Origin: Mycolicibacterium brisbanense
Lineage (GTDB): Bacteria > Actinomycetota > Actinomycetes > Mycobacteriales > Mycobacteriaceae
Length of the DNA stretch: 64,000 nt
Direction of reading: 5' to 3'
Assembly (NCBI RefSeq): GCF_001570425.1
Contig: NZ_BCSX01000018.1
Coordinates: forward strand, 124,001 to 188,000
Under the pieces are notes generated by a model. The model worked only from the letters and a program-made list of their open reading frames with translations. It did no database searches and was not told the DNA's origin. Shown here one piece after another: positions 1 to 9,523 of the stretch; position 1 is the first letter of the stretch; each line of letters starts with the position of its first letter. The position numbers and the translations under genes are program-made.

Positions 1-121
1 GCACGGCTGACGCATCGCTTCGCGCGGCGACCGGTCGGTCATCGAGGCCGGACAGGAATGCTTCGGCTTGAGCGAGAGCGGCCCGCAATCCGGCCGCGCG
101 CGTGGGGGACTGGGTCGACAT
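1..121 (-). CDS. PLP-dependent decarboxylase, N-terminal fragment (runs off left edge)
   Basis: An open frame on the minus strand starts with ATG at 121 and continues past the window edge, giving about 40 residues beginning MSTQSPTRAAGLRAAL. The segment around AEAFLSGLDDRPVAAR resembles the N-terminal helix of pyridoxal-phosphate-dependent group II decarboxylases (aromatic amino acid / diaminobutyrate decarboxylase type), where a 'FL..LDDRPV' stretch is common. No catalytic part lies in the window, so the assignment rests only on this N-terminus. The upstream side faces an 830-base stretch without a convincing gene. Confidence 0.55.
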   Translation of the reverse strand, partial: MSTQSPTRAAGLRAALAQAEAFLSGLDDRPVAARSDASAV

Positions 122-954
122 GGCCCGACCATACGGGTTCGACGCTCGCGTTGTGGCGTCTCGGCGGACGCTGACAGCGATACGTGTGCAGCAACCTCGG
201 AGAAGGTGTCGAGATCTACGCGTGACATTAGCCACGGGAGGTGAACGCGTCCCTGGGTGACCCGTTGCCCGGTGTGCGTCTACGTCCTGGCGTGATACGG
301 GCACGGACTTGCCGAAATCGGCGGTACTACCGGCGTCCCAGTGCTCTGAACTGGCCGTATGCGACCGATAGGGGTACCGCTCTTGACAGGGTTGTGTCGG
401 ATGTCCAAAGATTTGGGAACGTCGAGGCGATCAGTACGAGGGGTCTGATCGCCTCGGCTACGGGGAAACTTCACCCTCGGCTGCGGTCGACGCGATCTTG
501 ACTCGTTGTCTGGTGGTTAGCTGTAAGGACGATAATTCCTTCGCTGCCCTGAGAGCGGCAAATTGATGGCCGCCTACAGGTGAGAGGGCGCGTGGTTTCC
601 TCCGCGACTGCGAACTTCTCCACCCCAGCCGTCGCCGTACGGGTCCCGTTCGCTCTCGATCAAGCGATGTGGTCGCGAATCCTGCTTGCCGCCAGCTTGT
701 TTCGCCGGACTCTTCGCCAAAAGCATTGGTGCGGGCGTTGATTCGAACCCGTGAACGCCGCGCACCTGGTCCCCGGCCCGATGCTGTCGCGGGACCGGCA
801 TTACGTGCGAATGCTATGAAGTCGCTCTGAAGTCAGCCTGAACTCGGAACTGTATGTGTTTCATATGAATTCGCGAACTCGCTGACCGTCGCAGATTTTC
901 GGCGGCCTACGGTTATCGGGCAATGACCGAACCTGGAAGGGGCGATGAAATCCT
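122..954. other. Long non-coding stretch with one strong hairpin
   Basis: No frame here has convincing coding character; the small open frames overlap each other on both strands and resemble no family I know. It carries a perfect 12-bp stem-loop at 423-456, a TTGACA -35-like hexamer near 385-390, a degenerate tRNA-like string near 735-790, and two direct repeats CTGAAGTC/CTGAACTC at 827-834 and 838-845 spaced 11 bp, just upstream of the secreted-protein gene at 955. The repeats could be half-sites for a response regulator, but this is only a pattern. Confidence 0.5.
423..456. other. Perfect 12-bp stem-loop
   Basis: CGAGGCGATCAG (423-434) pairs perfectly with CTGATCGCCTCG (445-456) around a 10-base loop. 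No T-run follows on either strand, so it is not a classical intrinsic terminator. A TTGACA hexamer lies about 35 bases upstream, so a small structured RNA is possible. Confidence 0.5.
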
Positions 955-1293
955 GTGAAACGAAATCTGCTCAAACGTGGTGGACAGCGCCTGGTGGCAG
1001 TCAGTTTCGGATTGGCGACTGTGGGTGTAGGCGCTGCGGTGCCTGCGATCGCTGCGCCACTGTCCGGGGCATCCGCGACCGACACCATCGATCAGCTGCA
1101 GAGTGAGGGCTATCGGGTGATCCTGAGCAAGGTCGGCAACGGATCCATCGAGAACTGCACGGTCAGTGCCGTTCGGCAGGGGCGCACCGTCACGGGTCCA
1201 CAGGCACCTGTCAACGCTCGCTTCACGCTGATGGGGCCGAGTCAGGTCTTGCAGTACACAACGGTCTACGTGGACCTCGATTGCCGGCGGTGA
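955..1293 (+). CDS. Small secreted protein (mycobacterial family)
   Basis: A 112-residue protein starting at GTG. An ATG ten bases upstream is in another frame and soon stops, and a GGAAGGGG purine run precedes the GTG by about 12 bases. A Sec signal peptide with lysine/arginine n-region is followed by the cleavage-like AIAAPLS near residue 35. The mature part has the pattern DQLQSEGY ... ENCTV ... VYVDLDC seen in a family of small exported mycobacterial proteins with two conserved cysteines that probably form a disulfide. Function is unknown. It stands alone, 130 bases before the next gene on the same strand. Confidence 0.75.
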   Translation: MKRNLLKRGGQRLVAVSFGLATVGVGAAVPAIAAPLSGASATDTIDQLQSEGYRVILSKVGNGSIENCTVSAVRQGRTVTGPQAPVNARFTLMGPSQVLQYTTVYVDLDCRR

Positions 1294-1385
1294 GACGATC
1301 CGGAGTGTGCCGTGCCGGCCGACGCTCCTCGACGCGCGCCGATCTTCGCCGGCATCGTGCATGCACGTATCTTTATGCGGCTCTT

Positions 1386-1400
1386 TGACAATGGATTTCA
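1386..1400. promoter_or_regulatory. Zur-box-like imperfect palindrome
   Basis: TGACAATGGATTTCA matches about 11 of 15 positions of the actinobacterial Zur consensus as I remember it (TGAAAATNATTTTCA). It lies just upstream of the preferred start of the AztD-like lipoprotein gene, a family usually induced by zinc limitation. The same bases include TTGACA, which could serve as a -35 element. If functional, it argues that translation begins at 1423, not at the upstream in-frame ATGs. Confidence 0.35.
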
Positions 1401-1422
1401 GCACCGGCTACTTGTTGTCGGC

Positions 1423-2676
1423 ATGCATCCCGGTCACGTCGCCCCTGCCCTTGTCGCGATCCTGCTTCTCGCCGGCTGCGGCACGGCGCAGGAGCCGACG
1501 TCGTCCGGCCCCGGGCATGACGAGGGTGATGCCCACAGCGCCCAGGACGCGGGTGCGACCGAGCAGCGCCGGCCCACCCCGCGTCTGGCGGTCACCTACG
1601 ACGGTGGGGTGATGGTCCTCGACGCCGCCACCCTCGAACAGATCGCAGACCTGCCCGGCAGCGGTTACCTGCGGGTCCGTCCGGCCGGCGACGGTCGGCA
1701 CGTGATCATCGCCGAAGGGGACGGCTTCGGCGTGCTCGACCTGGGGACATGGGCGCAGCCACACGGGGATCACGCCCACTACCGCACCGCTGCGCCGAAG
1801 CGCACCGACATCCGGATCGCCGCACCCGAGCCCGGTCACGTGGTGGTGCACGACGGCGCCACCGTGCTGTTCTCCGACGGTGCCGGCACCGCAACGTCGA
1901 TTGCCAGCGATCGCATCGGCGATCCCGCCGCGCCGCGGTCGGTGTATACGGCGCCGCATCCGCACCACGGAGTTGCGGTGCAGCGCACCGATGGATCGCT
2001 GCTGATCACCGTGGGCGACGACAACACCCGCACCGGCGTCACCGTGCTCGATGCCCGGCGCGCCGTCATCGCCGAGGCGAAGAACTGCCCCGGTGTGCAC
2101 GGCGAGGGCGCCGCGGCCGGCGGCGCCGTGGTGTTCGGATGCGAGGACGGGATGCTCGTGGTGCACGGTGACACGATCGCCAAGGTCCCGAGCCCGACGC
2201 CCGGCTACGCCCGGATCGGCAACGTGGCCGCAACCGAGGCGCACCCGGTCGTCCTGGGCGATTACAAGGTCGACAAGGCCGCGCAGCCTGAGCGGCCGAC
2301 GCGGGTCAGCCTGGTCGACACCCGTACCGACACACTGCGTCTCGTCGACCTGCCCGCGTCGTACAGCTTCCGCTCGCTGGCCCGGGGCCAGCTCGGTGAG
2401 GCCCTGGTGCTCGGCACCGACGGGATGCTCCGGTTCCTGGACCCGGACACCGGTGTCGTTGCAGCAGAGCTGAAGGTGACCGAGCCGTGGACCGAATCCG
2501 CGCAGTGGCAGGACCCGCGGCCTGCGGTGACGGCGCTCGGTTCTGTCGCCTACGTCACCGACCCTGCGACGAAGACCGTGACGGCCGTTGACATCCCGAA
2601 GCGCGCGGTGCTGAAGACGGCCGCCGTCAACCAGATTCCGGACGAGACCGCCATCGTCAGCGGCGCGCTCACCTGA
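1423..2676 (+). CDS. AztD-like zinc metallochaperone lipoprotein
   Basis: About 417 residues from the ATG at 1423; in-frame ATGs at 1375 and 1312 are alternatives. The N-terminus has a lipobox ALLAG-C type (LLLAGC, Cys19), then a flexible acidic/histidine segment HDEGDAH at 32-38, then repeated blade-like strands (DGGVMVLDAATLEQI, GDGFGVLDL, RVSLVDTRTDTLRLVDL, LRFLDPDTG) consistent with a seven-bladed beta-propeller. This layout matches AztD, an extracytoplasmic zinc chaperone that hands zinc to the AztC binding protein. Unusually, no AztABC transporter genes are next to it. A Zur-like palindrome lies just upstream. Zinc binding is inferred from family and the His/Asp segment. Confidence 0.65.
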   Translation: MHPGHVAPALVAILLLAGCGTAQEPTSSGPGHDEGDAHSAQDAGATEQRRPTPRLAVTYDGGVMVLDAATLEQIADLPGSGYLRVRPAGDGRHVIIAEGDGFGVLDLGTWAQPHGDHAHYRTAAPKRTDIRIAAPEPGHVVVHDGATVLFSDGAGTATSIASDRIGDPAAPRSVYTAPHPHHGVAVQRTDGSLLITVGDDNTRTGVTVLDARRAVIAEAKNCPGVHGEGAAAGGAVVFGCEDGMLVVHGDTIAKVPSPTPGYARIGNVAATEAHPVVLGDYKVDKAAQPERPTRVSLVDTRTDTLRLVDLPASYSFRSLARGQLGEALVLGTDGMLRFLDPDTGVVAAELKVTEPWTESAQWQDPRPAVTALGSVAYVTDPATKTVTAVDIPKRAVLKTAAVNQIPDETAIVSGALT

Positions 2677-2871
2677 GCTACTCCTACTCATCCCGCGCAA
2701 CTACGGGCGCCGCGCCCACGGGCCCGGCATTGCGGCGGCAGCGAATAGAGCCCGGCGACAATATGATCAATCGGCCCGAGCGCGGCCGAAGGTACTGCCG
2801 CCGACGGTTTCTGGACTTGTGGGTCCATTGCGTTGCCGGTAGTGCTGGGGGAGGCCCAGGAGAGGAGTCCG

Positions 2872-3894
2872 ATGGTGATCAGCAGGCGCAATCTTTCGAT
2901 GGGGTTGATGGCGGTGGCGGCGGGAGCGACGGTGGCAGCCTGCTCGTCGTCGTGGCAGACCGCGCCTGCGTCGACCACCCCGCCGCCACAAGGGCATACC
3001 TCGCTCGGTCCGGTCAAACAGGTCAACGCGGGGTTGCTCGACGTCGGCTACGCGGAACTGGGCCCGCCCGACGGACAACCCGTCATCCTCCTGCACGGCT
3101 GGCCCTATGACATCCACAGTTATGTGGATGTGGCGCCTGCGCTCGCGGCGCAGGGCTACCGCGTGATCGTGCCGTTCGCGCGCGGCTACGGTTCGACCAG
3201 GTTTCTGTCGGCCACCACGGTGCGCAACGGCCAACAGGGGGCACTGGCCACCGATGTCATCGACTTCATGGATGCCCTGCACATTCCGCAGGCGATCCTC
3301 GGTGGATTCGATTGGGGCGCCCGCACCGCGGGCATCGTCGCGGCGATATGGCCGCAGCGCTGCGCAGGCCTGGTCGCGGTCAGCGGCTACCTGATCGTCA
3401 ACCTCGAGGCGAATCAGAAACCGCTGTCACCGGAAGCCGAGCACGGCTGGTGGTATCAGTACTATTTCGCCACCGACCGGGGCGTCGCCGGCTACCGGCA
3501 GAACACCGCCGACTTCAACAAGCTGATCTGGAAACTTGCCTCGCCGCAGTGGCATTTCGATGACGCGACCTACGCGCGGACCGCCGCCGCCTTCGGCAAT
3601 CCCGACCATGTCGACATCGTCATCGACAACTATCGGTGGCGGCTCGAGCTGGCGCCGGGGGAGCCGCAGTATGCCGAGCTGGAGCGCAAACTCGCTGCGC
3701 GACCACCCATTTCGGTGCCGACCATCACGATCGGCAGCGATTTCGACGGACCCAACAAGGACGGTGCTGCCTATCGCGGGCAGTTCACCGGCAAGTATGC
3801 CCACCGCGTACTGGATGGCATCGGACACAACGTGCCGCAGGAGGCGCCGAACGAATTCGCCGACAGCATCGTGCAAGTCGGCAAACTCGGATAG
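2872..3894 (+). CDS. Alpha/beta hydrolase lipoprotein, epoxide hydrolase / dehalogenase type
   Basis: 340 residues. I chose the ATG at 2872 because AGGAGAGG lies 6-13 bases upstream. The N-terminus ISRRNLSMG plus lipobox VAAC (Cys24) suggests a twin-arginine-exported lipoprotein. The fold motifs are HGWPYD (75-80, oxyanion hole), an aspartate nucleophile in GGFDWGAR (Asp147) and a late histidine in GIGHNVP. An Asp nucleophile points to epoxide hydrolases or haloalkane dehalogenases, not to serine esterases. An exported, lipid-anchored member is less usual. Substrate is unknown. It is convergent with yaaA, 10 bases away. Confidence 0.75.
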   Translation: MVISRRNLSMGLMAVAAGATVAACSSSWQTAPASTTPPPQGHTSLGPVKQVNAGLLDVGYAELGPPDGQPVILLHGWPYDIHSYVDVAPALAAQGYRVIVPFARGYGSTRFLSATTVRNGQQGALATDVIDFMDALHIPQAILGGFDWGARTAGIVAAIWPQRCAGLVAVSGYLIVNLEANQKPLSPEAEHGWWYQYYFATDRGVAGYRQNTADFNKLIWKLASPQWHFDDATYARTAAAFGNPDHVDIVIDNYRWRLELAPGEPQYAELERKLAARPPISVPTITIGSDFDGPNKDGAAYRGQFTGKYAHRVLDGIGHNVPQEAPNEFADSIVQVGKLG

Positions 3895-3904
3895 CGCGTA
3901 CGGC

Positions 3905-4651
3905 TCAGGCGGGGACCACGACGGTCAGCTCGTCGCCGTCGCGTTCGACATGCATGTCGGCCCTGCGGGCGACCGTGGCCACCGCGGCGGCGTCGCCCGG
4001 TTCGGATCTGGAGCTCGCCAGGACCCGTGCCAGGCGTCCCTTGTGTGCCTTGTTGAAGTGGCTGACCACGGTGCGGTGTCCGTCGGCGTGTTCGGCGAGC
4101 ACCTGCACGCGGACCGCACCGGGTATGCGGCCGAGCGCTGCGTAGGAGCCCGATCGCAGATCGACGATCAGATGGTCGGCGGACAACTCGGCGAGTACCG
4201 GCTCCAGAACCGGACGCCACCGAGTGTTCAGCCCCGGTTGTCCGGGCAGTTTCGACGTCGCCGACAGCCGGTATGCGGGCACCGGATCGTCGGCGCGCAG
4301 CAGGCCGAACAACGCCGACCCGACCGCGAGCCGGGCCCGCGCCCGCTCGGCCGCGGCGCCACGCAACGACCCGATGTCGAGCGCGTCGTACAGCACACCG
4401 GTGTAGCGGTGGATCGCCGGCAGCGTCGGGGCCGAACGCAGTTCGGCATTGCGCTCGATCTCTGCGTCCTGCTTGGCCGAGAGGCCCAGCGCCTTGCGGC
4501 TCGCCGGTAGATCGGCGGACAAGCCGATCAGTTGGTCCACGAGCTCTTCACGCAGCGGTGTCAGGGCCGCCGAGCTGAGCTTGTCCAAGCGCAGCGGCGG
4601 GCCGTCGCCGCCGGCGCGCTTGGTCTCGGAAGGAGGCAGGAGCACGATCAC
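3905..4651 (-). CDS. yaaA: YaaA family peroxide-stress protein (DUF328)
   Basis: 248 residues, the usual family length, starting MIVLLPPSETKR, the hallmark opening of the family. Other conserved blocks are RYTGVLYDALD near 82-92, SALFGLLRADDPVPAYRLSA near 110-130, and the C-terminal VSHFNKAHKGRLAR. In Escherichia coli YaaA lowers intracellular free iron and limits Fenton damage during hydrogen peroxide stress, and binds DNA; that role is assumed here by homology. It is cytoplasmic and appears to be a single-gene unit. Confidence 0.9.
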   Translation of the reverse strand: MIVLLPPSETKRAGGDGPPLRLDKLSSAALTPLREELVDQLIGLSADLPASRKALGLSAKQDAEIERNAELRSAPTLPAIHRYTGVLYDALDIGSLRGAAAERARARLAVGSALFGLLRADDPVPAYRLSATSKLPGQPGLNTRWRPVLEPVLAELSADHLIVDLRSGSYAALGRIPGAVRVQVLAEHADGHRTVVSHFNKAHKGRLARVLASSRSEPGDAAAVATVARRADMHVERDGDELTVVVPA

Positions 4652-4714
4652 TCGGGCGAGGTTAGCGGAGGGATCGTGCTCCGTAGCGCTCCGATCGGTG
4701 TGACCCGTGTCCGG

Positions 4715-5380
4715 TCAGACCGGCATGGGCGGTGCGAAGGGGTCCGCAGGCGGCGCCTCCGGCGCTTCGGGGGCGGGCGGAGCCGGCACGTCGAGTTGAA
4801 CCGGTGGGGGCGGGGCGAACGGGTCGGCCGGCGGCGGAGCCATCGGGTCGGCCATTGGCGGCGGTCCCGGGGGCATGGGAGCTTCCGGCGGCGGAGCGTC
4901 GAACGGCGCGGGTGCTTCGGGGGCCGTCGCGGCCGGATCCTCGTTGGCCACGGGCAGGTACATGTGGTGCGTGAACTGACGCTGGAAGGCGCCACCGCCG
5001 CCGATCTTGACGCCGCGGCCGCCCTCACCGGACGACACCGGCGTGCCGTCGGGCAGGGTCACGGCGGTATGGCCGCCGTTCCAGCCGATCACCAGCGCGC
5101 CCGGCTCGCTGCCGTACTTGAAGCCGCGGGCCAGCAGCGCGCGCTCCTGGTTGCCGGTGTTGAAACGGTCCCCGAAAGCGGGGCGGCCGGTTGCCACGTT
5201 GCTGATCCAGGAGGCCAGACCAGAGCAGTCGGTGCCGGCGGGAGTGTCACCACCGGAGATATACGGCGTGCCCGAAACGGACTGGACGAGCGCCATCAGC
5301 GATGCAGTCGCAATAGCAAACATGCGGCGGGACGTTAACAGCAGGCAAACTGGGCTGACAAAATATGTGACACCCTTCAC
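4715..5380 (-). CDS. NlpC/P60-type peptidoglycan hydrolase with proline-rich tail
   Basis: 221 residues from GTG at 5380; an ATG at 5323 is possible but has no ribosome site. The catalytic fold begins near residue 27 (LMALVQSVSGTPYISGG), with the cysteine in GTDCSGL (Cys52) and the likely catalytic histidine in GGHTAV (His104). The last 80 residues are almost all Pro, Ala, Asp and Phe (repeats of PPPADPFAPP), a wall-spanning or interaction tail. The N-terminus is hydrophobic but is not a clean signal peptide, so export is uncertain. The catalytic core resembles NlpC-like domains found both in mycobacterial chromosomal proteins and in phage tape-measure proteins. Confidence 0.7.
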   Translation of the reverse strand: MKGVTYFVSPVCLLLTSRRMFAIATASLMALVQSVSGTPYISGGDTPAGTDCSGLASWISNVATGRPAFGDRFNTGNQERALLARGFKYGSEPGALVIGWNGGHTAVTLPDGTPVSSGEGGRGVKIGGGGAFQRQFTHHMYLPVANEDPAATAPEAPAPFDAPPPEAPMPPGPPPMADPMAPPPADPFAPPPPVQLDVPAPPAPEAPEAPPADPFAPPMPV

Positions 5381-5861
5381 AAGGGCTATCCACTATTGGC
5401 TGGTTCACGCAATTTCCGAATGAGTGTGGTCTTCGGTGACGACTGTTCCGGGGCCCTGACAGCCAGCCGAGGCGAACTTTGGGTTCGCGTGACGGTTTAC
5501 TCCAATGTTGTTGTCGCACATGGTTCAGTCGCCGTTGCGTCACGACGACATCGGGTGGGCGAATATGTGAATTGGCCGAGTTTGCTTATCAAATAGGCAA
5601 TTTCGCGACCACGCGGGATGGGGTCTCCCGACAGCTCTCCGCACGCGGCGTCGAGAATCGGGTACGTCATATGAGTTGCGGGTGGCATTGTGGCGTTGGA
5701 CGGTGCGCAGTGATTCTGGCGAATGGCGGACCGATATCAAATCCCGGCCCGAGTCGCGTCGGGGCGCCATTTCGTGTGCCGCGCGAGCCCTCATGCAGCC
5801 AGATGGCTGCATAATGAGACGGCGCGGCCGAACGGCCGCGGATCAGGAGGCCGGCAAGCGG
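5381..5861. other. Divergent intergenic region
   Basis: This stretch separates the NlpC/P60 gene from the ArsR-SRPBCC gene. I see no coding frame worth calling. It includes the operator-like palindrome at 5793-5812 next to the regulator gene and a long part (5400-5780) without a recognisable element. I looked for a ydaO-type (c-di-AMP) leader on the strand of the hydrolase and did not find its conserved sequence blocks. Confidence 0.5.
5793..5812. promoter_or_regulatory. Operator-like palindrome upstream of ArsR-SRPBCC gene
   Basis: ATGCAGCCA-GA-TGGCTGCAT: two perfect 9-bp arms around two bases. It lies 49 bases before the ATG of a winged-helix ArsR-family gene, a class that is typically autoregulatory and binds such inverted repeats. 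It is the best candidate for that regulator's own binding site. Confidence 0.6.
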
Positions 5862-6593
5862 ATGGACGAGGTGTTCAAGGCATTGGCCGACCCGAACCGG
5901 CGGCGGTTGCTGGATGCTCTCAACGCCCGTGGCGGGCAGAGTCTTTCCGAGTTGTGCGCCCGCCTGCCGATCGCTCGGCAATCCATCAGTAAGCACCTGG
6001 CGCTGCTGGAGGCCGCCGGGCTCGTCAGCACAGTGCGGGAGGGCAGGCACAAGCTGCACTACGTCAACGCCGAGCCGATCGCCGCGCTCGCAACCGGATG
6101 GCTCAGCCGCTACCACCCGGTGATCGCCGAACCGCCCGCCGTCACAGAGTTCCGCTACACCACGTATATAAGGACGACGCCCGAGCGGCTGTGGCAGGCC
6201 GTCACCAACCCGGCCGTGGCATCCGACTATCTGGGCCACGCCATCGAGTCGGCGTGGCTCAAGGGTTCCGCCTACACCTGGATCGAGAACGGCACGCGGA
6301 CCGAACACCCCGACCAGGTGATCCTGGAATCCGATCCGTATCGGCGGCTCGGATTCACCTTCCGCACACTTGCCGCCGACGTCTCCGACCTCACCGAGGA
6401 ACTTCTCGTCGCCGCTGCCGCCGAGCCGCGCTCGCGCGTGCATTTCGACATCGAGCCGCTCGACGATCTGGTGAGGCTCGCCGTCGTCCACGACGATGTC
6501 GGCCCGGGCAGCGTCGTCCTCCCGCTGATGTCATACAGCTGGCCGATGAAGCTGGCCCGCCTGAAATCCCGGCTGGAACAGGATGCGCCCTAG
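5862..6593 (+). CDS. ArsR-family regulator fused to an SRPBCC (AHSA1) ligand-binding domain
   Basis: 243 residues. The ATG at 5862 has CAGGAGG about 12 bases upstream. Residues about 1-85 are a winged helix of the ArsR type (EVFKALADPNRRRLLDAL, then the recognition-helix region ARQSISKHLALLEAAGLV). Residues about 95-240 are an SRPBCC/AHSA1 fold (TTYIRTTPERLWQAVTNP, LLVAAAAEPRSRVHFDIE). No metal-binding cysteine pair typical of ArsR/SmtB sensors is present, so the SRPBCC pocket is the likely sensor. Elsewhere these two domains are usually separate neighbouring genes, as at 28.5 kb in this same window; here they are one protein. It probably represses itself through the palindrome just upstream. 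Confidence 0.85.
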   Translation: MDEVFKALADPNRRRLLDALNARGGQSLSELCARLPIARQSISKHLALLEAAGLVSTVREGRHKLHYVNAEPIAALATGWLSRYHPVIAEPPAVTEFRYTTYIRTTPERLWQAVTNPAVASDYLGHAIESAWLKGSAYTWIENGTRTEHPDQVILESDPYRRLGFTFRTLAADVSDLTEELLVAAAAEPRSRVHFDIEPLDDLVRLAVVHDDVGPGSVVLPLMSYSWPMKLARLKSRLEQDAP

Positions 6594-6616
6594 CCCAGAG
6601 CGCCGGGCGTGGTGCC

Positions 6617-9523
6617 TCAGGCGAGAGCGTCCGCCCGGTTCTTGTTCGCCGGCTCGGGCCACGGAGCAGGCAGCGGCCGCTGGCGCACCTGCTGGGGCCA
6701 CCAGAACCACTTTCCGAGCAGGGCGGCGATCGACGGCGTCATGAACGACCGGATGACGAGCGTGTCGAAGAGCAGGCCGAGGCCGATGGTGGTGCCGACC
6801 TGGCCGATGACGGCGAGTTCGCTGACGGCCATGGACATCATGGTGAAGGCGAACACCAGGCCTGCCGAGGTGACCACCGAGCCGGTGCCGCCCATGGCGC
6901 GGATGATGCCGGTGTTGAGCCCGGCGTGGATCTCTTCTTTGAACCGGGACACCAGCAGCAGGTTGTAGTCGGCGCCGACGGCCAACAGGATGATCACCGA
7001 CATGGCCAGCACCATCCAGTGCAGCTCCAGGCCGATCAGGTGCTGCCAGATGAGCACCGACAAGCCGAACGATGCGCCCAGGGATATGACGACGGTCCCG
7101 ACGATGACGGCCGAGGCCACCACGCTGCGCGTGATGATCAGCATGATGATGAAGATCAGGCAGAGCGAGGCGATGCCGGCGATCAGCAGGTCGTAGTTGG
7201 CGCCTTCTTGCATGTCCTTGAACGTGGCCGCGGTTCCACCGAGGTAGATCTTCGAGCCTTCCAGCGGGGATCCCTTGATGGCTTCCTTGGCAGCCTGCTT
7301 GATGGCGTCGATGTGCGAAATGCCTTCGGGGCTCATCGGATCGCCCTCGTGGCTGATGATGAACCGCACCGCGTGCCCGTCAGGGGACAGGAACATCTTC
7401 ATGCCGCGCTTGAAGTTCGGATTGTTGAACGTTTCCGGCGGCAGATAGAACGAGTCGTCGTTCTTGGACGCGTCGAAGGCCTGGCCCATGGCCGTCTGGT
7501 CCTTCATCATCGCTTCCATCTGATCCTGCAGCCCGCCCATGGTGGACTGCATGGTCAGCATCATCGTCTTCATGTTCTTCATCGTCGCGATCATGGGCGG
7601 CATGATCTTGACCATCTGCGGCATCAGGACGTCCAGCCGGTCCATGTCCGGCATCAGTTTCTGAATGTCGTCGGTCATGGTGTCGACGCCGTCGAGGGTG
7701 TCGAAGATCGACCGCATCGACCAGCAGACCGGGATGTCGAAGCAGTGCGGTTCCCAGTACAGGTAGTTGCGGATGGGCCGGAAGAAATCGTCGAAATCGG
7801 AGATGTGGTCCCGCAATTCGGCGACGTCGGCGACCATCACATGCATCTTGCCGACCATGCTGTGCGTGGTGTCGGCCATCTCCTGGGTCAGCTTGACCAT
7901 GGATTCCATGGTGTTGATGGAGACCTGCATCTCGTCAGCCATCTTCAGCATGTCCTTCATGCGGTCCTGCATGTACTTCATGTTCATCATCTGCGTGGTG
8001 CCCTGCATGCTGATCTGGAACGGGATCGAGGTGTGCTCGATCGGCGTGCCCTGCGGCCGGGTGATGGCCTGCACCCGGGAGATGCCCGGCACCTGGAAGA
8101 TGCGCTTGGCGATCCTGTCGACGACGAGGAAGTCCGCGGAGTTGCGCAGATCGTGATCGCTTTCGATGAGCAGCAGTTCCGGGTTCATCCGGGCCTGGGA
8201 GAAGTGCCGGTCGGCCGCGGCGTAACCGCTGTTGGCCGGGATGTCCTGCGGCAGGTACTTGCGGTCGTTGTAGTTGGTCCGGTAGCCGGGCAGGGTCAAC
8301 AGGCCGATGAGCGACAGTGCGATGGTGGCGATCAGGATCGGTCCGGGCCAGCGCACGACGGCCGCTCCGACCTTGCGCCACCCGCGAGTGCGCATGGCGC
8401 GCTTGGGTTCCAGGGTCTTGCCGAACTTCGTGACGACGGTGATCACGGCGGGCCCCATGGTCAGCGCCGCGAACACCACGGTGACCATGCCGATGGCCAG
8501 TGGGATACCCAGGGATTGGAAATAGGGCAAGTTGGTGAAGTGCAGGCAGAACGTGGCGCCCGCGATGGTCAGCCCGGACCCCAGGATGACGTGGGCGGTG
8601 CCGTGGAACATGGTGTAGTAGGCCGATTCCCGGTCTTCACCGACACTGCGGGCTTCCTGATATCTGCCAATCAGGAAGATCGCGTAGTCGGTGGCCGCGG
8701 CGATCGCCAGGGTCACCAGCAGGTTCGTCGCGAACGTCGAGAGCCCGATGATGTTGTAGTAGCCCAGGAACGCGATTAGACCGCGTGCGGCGGATAGTTC
8801 GAGCACCACCATCAGCAACACCAGCACGACCGTCACGATCGAGCGGTACACCAGTAGCAGCATGACGATGATCACCGTGAAGGTCAGCGCCTCGATCATC
8901 TGCATGCTGCGGTCACCGGCGATGTGCTGATCGGCTGCCAGCGCCGCGGGTCCCGTGACGTACGTGTGGATGCCGGGCGGGGCCGGCACGCTCTTGACGA
9001 TGTTCTGGACGGCTTCGACGGACTCGTTGGCCAGCGCCTCACCCTGGTTACCGGCGGTGTAGACCTGCACATAGGAGGCCTTGCCGTCGGCGCTCTGGGC
9101 GCCCGAGGCGGTCAGCGGGTCGCCCCAGAAATCCTGGACGTGCTCGACGTGCTTGGTGTCGGCCCGCAGCTTGGCGACAACCTGGTCGTAGTAGTCGTGC
9201 GCATCGGAGCCCAGCGGCTCGTCACCCTCGAGCACGATCATGACCGAGCTGTTGGACTTGAACTCTTGGAAGACCTGGCCGACGCGCTTCATGGCGATCA
9301 TCGACGACGCCTGGTCAGGGGTCATCGAGACCGAGCGCATCTTCCCCACCTCTTCGAGCTGGGGGACCACCGCGTTGAGCACGACGATGATCGCGATCCA
9401 GCCGAGGATGATGGGCAGCGCCAGGCGCCGGATCCACTTGGCGAGCCCGCCGTGGTTGGCGTGCTCGGGCGGCGATGCTGCCGGGAACGCGTCGGTGGGC
9501 GCGTCGTGCGTGGGGGTGCTCAT
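6617..9523 (-). CDS. MmpL family RND transporter (MmpL4/MmpL5 type)
   Basis: 968 residues, the usual size of this subgroup. One N-terminal membrane helix ([19 protein letters not shown]) is followed by a large periplasmic loop, a block of helices near 190-400, a second long and methionine-rich periplasmic loop (many MMxxMxxM repeats near 480-660, predicted coiled coil) and a final helix block. The family exports lipids and siderophores across the inner membrane by proton motive force. The Asp-Tyr pairs of the proton relay are present (AAATDYAIF and AVGADYNLL). Its start overlaps the stop of the mmpS gene by 4 bases, so the pair is translationally coupled. The exact substrate cannot be read from sequence. 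Confidence 0.9.
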   Translation of the reverse strand: MSTPTHDAPTDAFPAASPPEHANHGGLAKWIRRLALPIILGWIAIIVVLNAVVPQLEEVGKMRSVSMTPDQASSMIAMKRVGQVFQEFKSNSSVMIVLEGDEPLGSDAHDYYDQVVAKLRADTKHVEHVQDFWGDPLTASGAQSADGKASYVQVYTAGNQGEALANESVEAVQNIVKSVPAPPGIHTYVTGPAALAADQHIAGDRSMQMIEALTFTVIIVMLLLVYRSIVTVVLVLLMVVLELSAARGLIAFLGYYNIIGLSTFATNLLVTLAIAAATDYAIFLIGRYQEARSVGEDRESAYYTMFHGTAHVILGSGLTIAGATFCLHFTNLPYFQSLGIPLAIGMVTVVFAALTMGPAVITVVTKFGKTLEPKRAMRTRGWRKVGAAVVRWPGPILIATIALSLIGLLTLPGYRTNYNDRKYLPQDIPANSGYAAADRHFSQARMNPELLLIESDHDLRNSADFLVVDRIAKRIFQVPGISRVQAITRPQGTPIEHTSIPFQISMQGTTQMMNMKYMQDRMKDMLKMADEMQVSINTMESMVKLTQEMADTTHSMVGKMHVMVADVAELRDHISDFDDFFRPIRNYLYWEPHCFDIPVCWSMRSIFDTLDGVDTMTDDIQKLMPDMDRLDVLMPQMVKIMPPMIATMKNMKTMMLTMQSTMGGLQDQMEAMMKDQTAMGQAFDASKNDDSFYLPPETFNNPNFKRGMKMFLSPDGHAVRFIISHEGDPMSPEGISHIDAIKQAAKEAIKGSPLEGSKIYLGGTAATFKDMQEGANYDLLIAGIASLCLIFIIMLIITRSVVASAVIVGTVVISLGASFGLSVLIWQHLIGLELHWMVLAMSVIILLAVGADYNLLLVSRFKEEIHAGLNTGIIRAMGGTGSVVTSAGLVFAFTMMSMAVSELAVIGQVGTTIGLGLLFDTLVIRSFMTPSIAALLGKWFWWPQQVRQRPLPAPWPEPANKNRADALA

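Noticed and set aside
735..790. tRNA-like string (GATTCGAACCCGTGAACGCC) on the minus strand
   Set aside because: The T-loop sequence is present, but its stem does not pair and no acceptor or anticodon stem can be drawn. At best a remnant.
5381..5700. A ydaO-type (c-di-AMP) riboswitch for the NlpC/P60 gene
   Set aside because: Considered because related wall hydrolase genes carry one, but the conserved sequence blocks are missing.
6098..8779. An 893-residue open frame antisense to mmpL
   Set aside because: The composition is dominated by His, Asp, Gly and Arg runs typical of the opposite strand of a high-GC gene, with no recognisable domain; the mmpL gene on the other strand is certain.
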